From the NCBI GenBank assembly GCA_027576995.1, contig JANBQC010000389.1, positions 1-26,932 of the forward strand: a stretch of DNA of 26,932 nt, read 5' to 3'. Below, in pieces: positions 20,979 to 26,932 of this stretch; position 1 is the first letter of the stretch; every line of letters begins with the position of its first letter. The translations under genes were made by a program, and so were the position numbers. The notes beneath the pieces are model-generated. The model ran no database searches, was not told where the DNA came from, and saw only the letters and a list, made by a program, of their open reading frames with translations. The stretch is from Dimargaris cristalligena. Taxonomy: Eukaryota; Kickxellomycota; Dimargaritomycetes; Dimargaritales; Dimargaritaceae.

Positions 20979-20992
20979 AAAGCCGCGGCTTT
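20979..20992. repeat. 14-bp perfect palindrome AAAGCCGCGGCTTT
   Basis: The 14 bases equal their own reverse complement. They contain two back-to-back CCG/CGG triplets, the half-site type recognised by fungal Zn2Cys6 factors, and lie 407 bp upstream of HSE1. Symmetry is observed; factor binding is inference. Confidence 0.5.
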
Positions 20993-21344
20993 AGCATAGG
21001 CTGAGTAGTAAGTACCGAAGCAAGCCAAGACAATCCCCCTCCCCTCCTCAGTGCCACAGAATATTCTTGGCAATCCTGCGTATTCGCCAACCTGCCCCAA
21101 GTCAAGTAGTTTACTTGGCCAAAAGCCAAGCAAGCTGCGCCCCCCTATAACTAACATACTTGGGCCATTGATTCGGACCGGAATATTCAGCCTTCGCTTG
21201 CTCCATTGTTTCAGTCCCACTTTATTGGCCTTACATCGCCAACCCCCCTCATTACCTATCATTCTTCGGTATTAGCCTCACTATTTCATTTGTCTTTCTA
21301 TTCTCTACTGCACCCACTGACTTGTCTCTTCATTTCCTCCTGCA

Positions 21345-21358
21345 CCCCCCCCCCCCCC
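21345..21358. repeat. run of 14 C in the HSE1 leader
   Basis: An uninterrupted C14 lies 40 bp before the HSE1 ATG, probably in the 5' UTR or core promoter. Its length may vary, and sequencing error is also likely here. Confidence 0.7.
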
Positions 21359-21398
21359 TTCAGCTGACGAACAGCCTTCGTAAGCTCAGTCTTCCGCC

Positions 21399-24394
21399 AT
21401 GTTCCGTTCTAGCAACGCATTCGAGCCGCTTGTGGGTAGGTTCCTTTCATTCTAACTGTTTCAAAGGCACATTGCGCGGCCTGGTGTACCCATCCTATGT
21501 ACGTCAAGGTTCATGGACCATCCAGCGACTTCCTGTATAGCAGGTGAATGCAAAGTTACTTCGTTCAGTCCTTTCAAAGCGTCCCGGTGAAATATGAGAA
21601 GCGAATGGGGGAGGAGAGAGAGAGGGAGAGAGGGGGAGGGGTATATTCATAACTGTATTTTTAATAGCAGTACGGTTCAGAAGGTAGCCTTACCTCGTCT
21701 CTTCCTCTTCAGGCCCTAAAAGCCGCCCCTTTCTACCCCTCAACATACCCCCCGGTGGCCGTTTCCTACATGGCATAATCTAATAACCCCCTTTGCTACC
21801 TCTTACGACCAATACTATGTCCCGCCCACAGCAAAAGCCACTAGCGAAGACCTCGTCACAGAAAACTGGGAATTAAACCTGAACATCTGCGACAAAATTG
21901 GTCAGTCGGAAGCCAAGTAAGTTTTGTTTCATACTAGCTACGAAATTCAACCCACCACTACTACTACTACTACCACCACGTATACTACTTTCCTTAAACT
22001 CGACTGGCTTGGGCCTGGGGTTGCGGGAGAACCGCCGATACGGTACTATGTGAAGGCCGTTTTCTCCACTCGCTGAGTCCAGTAGACCCAGTGATAGATA
22101 TAACAATCTGGGCTGAACGGAATTCCAGGGGATGGCGCTCGCCGCTAAGAGTAACAATCCCGCCACTAACCTGCGCCTCTGGCCATTCCGAAATCTTTGC
22201 TTAACCTTGTCCTCACACAGTGCCCGGGATTGTTTGGCCGCCATTAACAAGCGAATGCTCCACCGAAATGCCAATGTAGTGCTCTATACACTAAGCTTGG
22301 CCGAAAGCCTGGCCAAGAATTGTGGCAAAACGGCCCAGCGGGAAATCAGTTCGCGCGTGTTCACGTCTACTCTGGTGCGAGTACTCAACGACAAGGTAAC
22401 TTCCCCTATTCCACTTTTATGTGGACCATTATTATACCTTCTATTGGTGGTCCCTATAGCTAGTTCGCATCCTCCCTGGTTCCCCCTACTTGTACTCCCC
22501 TCCCCTCCTACACCCCAACTTTCTAATCCAATCTACCGACGTCCCCTCTAACTCCACTATCCCTACTACATCACCTATACCCAATTTATCCCCCAGTCTG
22601 TCCACGAGGTGGTCAAAAAGCGCATTCTAGAGCTTATCCAGCAGTGGGCGTTCAATTTCCGCGTGGACCCCGACCTAGGACTCATGGAAGAAACCTACCA
22701 CGAACTCCAGTCGCAAAACTTTGTGTTCCCCTCCCCACAAAAACCCCAGAAAGTGCCCAAACAGAGCGATTTGGACCGGCAGAAAGAAGAGGATGAGCTG
22801 CAACTGGCCCTAGCCCTATCCCTCTCGGAAAACCAAAATCAGCGACGGGCCACCGCAGCTTCCGGTAGTGCCACTGCATCCGCTTCTGCCCCGGCCGCGG
22901 CAGCGTCATCATCATCAGCCCAGACCCAACCCGGTATGGGCCAGGACGGCAGTGGCTCGGCCCGGGTCAAGGCCCTGTTTGACTTCGCCGCAACGGAATC
23001 CGGCGAGCTGGGCTTTTACAAGGGCGACATCATCGAGGTGTTGGACCAGAAGTACAAGGACTGGTGGAAGGGCCGGCTTCGTGAACAGACCGGTATTTTC
23101 CCCGCCAACTACGTTGTAAGTTAATGTGTTGATGGATATCTACCCTACTGGACTGGTGGTGCCATTATCGTAGACTAATACCAAGTGTTGACATGCCATT
23201 GTCAACTATTGCGCGTTTGTCTATCTAGTCCAATAGCTAAGGAAATAGGCATCTAGAGAGGGAGAAGGTATTTTTTTGATTATTTTAAAAATACTAATTG
23301 ATCTATAATATTATTGGGGCTTCATATCGGCTGCACTTTTACCAATCCATCCAGCAAATTATCCGGGAACCGTCTGCGGCCGAGCTAGCCAAGGAGTACG
23401 AATTAGAGTCGCGCGTGCTCAATAGTACCCACCAAGTAGATTCCCTCATTCGGATGCTCGACAGTATTGACCCACGCACCGACAACATGTCGGAGAATGA
23501 GGAATTACAACTGCTCTACCACAACGTCTTGACTCTTCGGCCCGCTATTGTCCAGCTCATTGAAAAATACACACAAAAGAAAGGTGAGTTTATTGACGGG
23601 AATGCCCATGTCAACCCAGCAGTCTAGCTTGCTTTACTCTATGGTTTCGGTTGGTGAATAGGGTAGGCAAACTAGATTTATCCCGGGAGTTTCTAACCTA
23701 CTATGGTATATGGTTTTGGCCCACCCCTTTGGTTGACTCCTAGATGATTTGCTTGCCCTCAACGATAAATATAACCAAACAATTCAATCCTATGACCAAA
23801 TTACGAAGGATTCGCTGGCCCAATACAATCACGGAGGTAAGTGAATATCCCGATGTGAATGGTTGGTCCGCAATGGCAATTCCCTTGAAGGATTAACATC
23901 GCTAATCTGCGCCTCCCTTCCATATCCTACGAGTTGAGGAATTCAACGGGAGTACCCAGAATGCCGGTGGTTTAACCATTATTGAGTAATTAAATATGTG
24001 GTGATGTATATTGAATTGTTGTTACATGTATGCCTTTTTTTACATAGCCGTCCCTTCCAACACTTACCAAACGTCTGCCACCTACGGAGCTGCGCAGTAT
24101 CAACACTACCCGAGCACCATGGCGTCTAGTCAATCCTACCTTCCTGCCCAAGCCGCACCAGGCGGTTACCCACATTCTACGGACCCAGCCTACCTGGCCC
24201 ACCAACAGCAACAGCAACAACAACAGCAGCACCCACAATCACAATCACAACTGCAACCGCAACAACCTTACTCGTCTGTCGTATCTAGCACCCCACTTGC
24301 TACCGCCTACACTCCCGTCCCACCAAATGGATCGACGGCAGCTCCCTATCCGCAGACCATGTATCCGCCCCCTGGCGGCCCATACTACCAGTAG
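21399..24394 (+). CDS. HSE1: ESCRT-0 subunit Hse1 (STAM homologue)
   Basis: Hse1 pairs with Vps27 on endosomes to collect ubiquitinated membrane proteins for multivesicular-body sorting. Seven exons: 21399-21435, 21832-21916, 22221-22395, 22597-23115, 23355-23583, 23744-23836 and 24048-24394. All junctions use GT-AG and keep frame, giving 494 residues. Order of parts: VHS domain (about 1-140, with [10 protein letters not shown], then [13 protein letters not shown] and [20 protein letters not shown]), [18 protein letters not shown] (163-177), an Ala/Ser linker (184-209), SH3 (about 221-272, with ALFDF, DWWKGR and IFPANYV), a GAT-like helical region (about 277-380) and a Pro/Gln-rich tail with a Gln run. 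This order is the family's. A possible extra in-frame exon at 23934-23969 would add 12 residues (see findings). Intron 1 holds a long purine tract. Exon 1 is tiny (12 codons plus one base) but is well supported because the joined sequence matches the family's start. Confidence 0.9.
21607..21641. repeat. 35-bp pure purine (GA/GGGGA) tract in HSE1 intron 1
   Basis: All bases in this stretch are G or A on the plus strand, with several G runs of three or more. A G-quadruplex or triplex is conceivable. It lies far from both splice sites. Confidence 0.6.
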
Positions 24395-25758
24395 TCAACA
24401 ACCCATTTCTTTTATTCGTACCCTTTTAACCACGGGACCTCTACACCCTTGGTCCCTTCGCTCAGTATACTACTGCCAAATGTTTCTGTCCGTGTACTAT
24501 CTGAAACAATAACCCCCCCTCACCTAGCTCCTTATTTTCCATTTCCATTCGCTAATATGGGAATGTTTTCCTAGAGTTCTGCGCTCATAAACATCTTCTA
24601 CTCATGTATACACATTTTGTCTACGTATGTTTTACTACTTCACCTTCCATTTTATCCAATTAAATCTTGCTTCACTTCCGAATGACCTAGTCCATAAGCG
24701 GTCATGTCAGTGTGAGGATATCCAGCCGACTATTGATCTAGCCCATATGTTAACTACCCAGGGATTCACTGGCTATTAGAGTGGTATTGGTGCTATACTC
24801 ACCATATCCACCACTTCACCGGATTTTCCCGCCAATAACGAGCGGTGCTATTGTATGAAATATGTAAATAGAAGAGTCCCGGGTGGTTATCATAGATAAC
24901 ATACTAGTTGTTTGCCGGCAATGTAAATTGCGAAAGTAGATCGTACGAATGAATTGATAAAGCCTCATGATCAACAAGGGATGCTCCAAGCTTGGCTATC
25001 CTAGTGATCGTCGGCTCGTCGGGATTCTCCAATTATATTTTTCAACTCTCGTATGCTCCCCCTTCCCTTTTGCGGTATTTTTACCTTGCCCTCAATCATT
25101 GTCCCATAACTAAACCAGGTCCCATACAATATAGTACAGGGTGGCCACTATTCTATTAAAAACCACTAAATCCCATCAGCTGGCCAACTGAAGGTGAGAG
25201 CATGTGGTGCCTAAAGGATTGAAGAGCGCTCATCGAACCCGCTGTATGGCTTGGGATGGGGTGGGCAGGACAATCTTGGATCCTCCTAATGCGTTAACCA
25301 ATATCTGCTCTTAGGCAAGGTATCTGCGACTTTCACGAAGAATCTTCCAGTCAAACCTGGGTAAGTTTTGGAAAATATTTCGGTAACTCACAAAAGAATT
25401 TCGCGTAAAGCAGCACCTCTCTCACCCCCCAGATCATTGCACGAGTATTAGGTGAAGGAACTGAATAAAACCTTGAATTGCTAAAGAGTATCAGGGATAC
25501 TTAAATGGCGCTTTCGCCTCACACTTCCAAACCATACAGCTTCTCTTCCTACGCTCCCCTCCCCACCCACTCGCACCATTCTTTTTATTTACCAGGTTGA
25601 CTCCTGTTATTATATAATTCGATGATCGTTCCGCCTATAGTCGTCCGCTTGATATTTTTCTTGAAACCAGGAAGAAATCCAGCTCAGCCATTGTCCGCCT
25701 TAGATCGCAATCCCCACCCCGGCCCGTTTCTTTAACCACTCGCTTCCCCGCAGCAATC
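24395..25758. other. intergenic between HSE1 and the secreted protein gene
   Basis: About 1.36 kb without an open frame of note on either strand. After the HSE1 stop there is AATAAC near 24509 and ATTAAA near 24660 as possible poly-A signals, but no clean AATAAA. A TATA-like TTATATAATT lies near 25610. The bases just before the next ATG, ending CCCCGCAG at 25752, resemble a 3' splice site, so a spliced 5' leader is possible. Confidence 0.45.
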
Positions 25759-26181
25759 ATGAAAGCCGTCACAATTCTGTTCGCCGCTTTACTCCATGGT
25801 GTCCTCGCCAGCCCTTTGGAACGCCGTCATCCCCTTCCCGACAGCAGCGATACTACGCTCGTCTTAGCGTATCAGCAACCAACGTGGCCCAAAGTAGAGG
25901 TCCCAGCCATCGCTGAGTGGGAGTCTCGGATCGAAGTCCTGAAGGAATTGTCATCGCCCGAGCTCGATGAAACTATCGAGAAGCTGCAAAAAAATCTCAG
26001 TAAGCTCGAGGACCTCGAGGAAGAGCTAATCAGACTTGAGGAAGAAAGACGAACCGCAACCGATCCAGAAAGAATAAGCGCACTCGAGGACAACAGGAAA
26101 AAAATATACAAAAATCTAATGCAAATTGTTAGCGAAATGAAGGCAACTCCCACAGGGTTATTACCAACTCAAACACTCTGA
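25759..26181 (+). CDS. small secreted coiled-coil protein, no recognised family
   Basis: A 140-residue protein that I do not recognise. Residues 1-17 form a clear signal peptide: Lys at 2, a hydrophobic core, and likely cleavage after VLA at 17. A dibasic ERR at 21-23 could be a Kex2 site that would remove a six-residue propeptide. Residues about 54-128 are dense in Glu, Lys and Leu with heptad spacing (for example IEKLQKNL followed by SKLEDLEEEL), predicting one long coiled coil broken near TDP at 101-103. There is no cysteine, no membrane anchor and no GPI-type tail. About half of its arginines use AGA or AGG, which are scarce in the neighbouring genes. It is probably secreted or lumenal; an effector role is speculation. 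The single-exon start is supported by the signal peptide. AATAAA at 26394 may end it. Confidence 0.75.
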   Translation: MKAVTILFAALLHGVLASPLERRHPLPDSSDTTLVLAYQQPTWPKVEVPAIAEWESRIEVLKELSSPELDETIEKLQKNLSKLEDLEEELIRLEEERRTATDPERISALEDNRKKIYKNLMQIVSEMKATPTGLLPTQTL

Positions 26182-26324
26182 GGCCTATCCGCGCGACTCA
26201 TATATTGGATCTTAATATGCCATGTCACCTTCCCTTGGCAAGACCCAGTCGATCCCCCGGTCGCTACCATTGGACTCCGCCCTTTATAATTAGCCACTGA
26301 TCAGTCTACTCCTTTATCCTTTAG

Positions 26325-26333
26325 TATATAAAT
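26325..26333 (+). promoter_or_regulatory. TATA-like box
   Basis: TATATAAAT lies 123 bp before the ATG at 26448. It could serve that weak 83-codon frame or be chance AT-rich sequence in the 3' flank of the secreted protein gene. Confidence 0.25.
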
Positions 26334-26393
26334 CACCTACCCAGATTATTACGACCTATTATTCCCTTAGCCCACACTCACTTTAGTTTGTCC

Positions 26394-26399
26394 AATAAA
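26394..26399 (+). terminator. polyadenylation signal, probably of the secreted protein gene
   Basis: AATAAA lies 213 bp after the TGA stop at 26179-26181. It is the first clean match downstream of that gene. Confidence 0.4.
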
Positions 26400-26932
26400 C
26401 ACTTATACATTTACCCCTTTGATAGTAAGTGTGCATCGGTGCTATTGATGATCGCGTGTCTATATTTTTATCACCTGTACTTGTTGAGTAAACGAGTATC
26501 GGTTAAGAATACTCCCGGTACTGTATTCAATATGGGCCTACTCACTCGGAATCTTTACAGACTGAGGGGGGTTGGCCCATACGACAAAGACCTTGGGCTG
26601 TCGATTATCCCGGTTTTCGGCAAGACATTTCCTTCTCCCAGTAGCGGAATTCCATATACTGTTTGGGTGTACTATGATAAATCCATATACATTGTTTAAG
26701 TTTCTTTTTACGTATTAACACAGTGGCGGGTACATAACCAATGAATTTGTTCAACTGGGTTATATCAGATGAAGTAGAGTTTTATTTAATGTGAATCTCA
26801 GGCAGGCGACCTTTTGGTCATAAATGCTATCCACAGGGAACATGATAATGGGTACTTTGGTCAAAAACCCTCAAAAGCTACAGATATAGAGGGAAAGGAC
26901 AGGAGGTAGAATAAAGAACAGACCCTGGAAAG

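Larger units (their letters stand above)
20509..21398. other. intergenic upstream of HSE1
   Basis: About 0.9 kb without a recognised gene. The minus-strand 118-codon frame at 20906-21262 shows no motif. The region contains a 14-bp palindrome at 20979-20992 and ends in a C/T-rich leader with a run of 14 C just before the HSE1 start. Confidence 0.5.
26182..26932. other. right-edge region, no firm gene
   Basis: It contains a TATA-like box at 26325-26333 and an AATAAA at 26394-26399. The plus-strand frame ending at 26699 is open from 26388 but has its first ATG only at 26448, giving 83 codons with a hydrophobic start and no recognised motif. I do not call it a gene. Confidence 0.4.

Overview
The window reads as nuclear DNA of a fungus. 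It carries an APSES/KilA-N transcription factor, a fungal-type Ppn2 polyphosphatase-like phosphatase and an ESCRT-0 Hse1 subunit with VHS, UIM, SH3 and GAT regions. It also has spliceosomal introns with GTAAGT-like donors, TATA boxes and AATAAA signals. Coding DNA is GC-rich and intergenic DNA is much more AT-rich. Asn, Ser and Gln runs and intron-rich housekeeping genes fit an early-diverging lineage; Zoopagomycota (for example Dimargaritales) is my guess, but nothing in the sequence proves the lineage. I see no rRNA, tRNA, CRISPR array, transposon ORF or virus.

Layout, left to right. Positions 1-741 hold no recognised gene. 949-1941 (+) is an intronless membrane-anchored PPP-family phosphatase of the Ppn2 type. 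1942-4516 is intergenic. 4517-5982 (-) is the 26S proteasome ATPase Rpt6 in two exons. It is divergent from 6671-9680 (+), a mitochondrial lipoyltransferase / lipoate-protein ligase that I reconstruct from 11 exons. 9681-15772 is about 6 kb without a recognised gene; it holds microsatellites, an isolated CCAAT/TATA promoter-like site and a long pyrimidine-rich leader. 15773-18118 (+) is an intronless Xbp1-like APSES transcription factor with Asn and Ser tracts. 18819-20393 (+) is an intronless RNase-inhibitor-type leucine-rich-repeat protein. 21399-24394 (+) is Hse1/STAM in seven exons, with a possible eighth. 25759-26181 (+) is a small secreted coiled-coil protein with no recognised family. 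26182-26932 is intergenic.

The genes are unrelated housekeeping and regulatory genes, each with its own promoter, and no gene cluster or defence-like system is evident. The most interesting items are the orphan secreted coiled-coil protein (putative Kex2 site, codon use unlike its neighbours), a competing frameshifting splice donor in the lipoyltransferase gene, a possible in-frame microexon in Hse1, the promoter-like site inside the gene-poor block, and several perfect palindromes in intergenic DNA. All exon structures were derived by hand from reading frame and splice consensus and have not been checked against transcripts.
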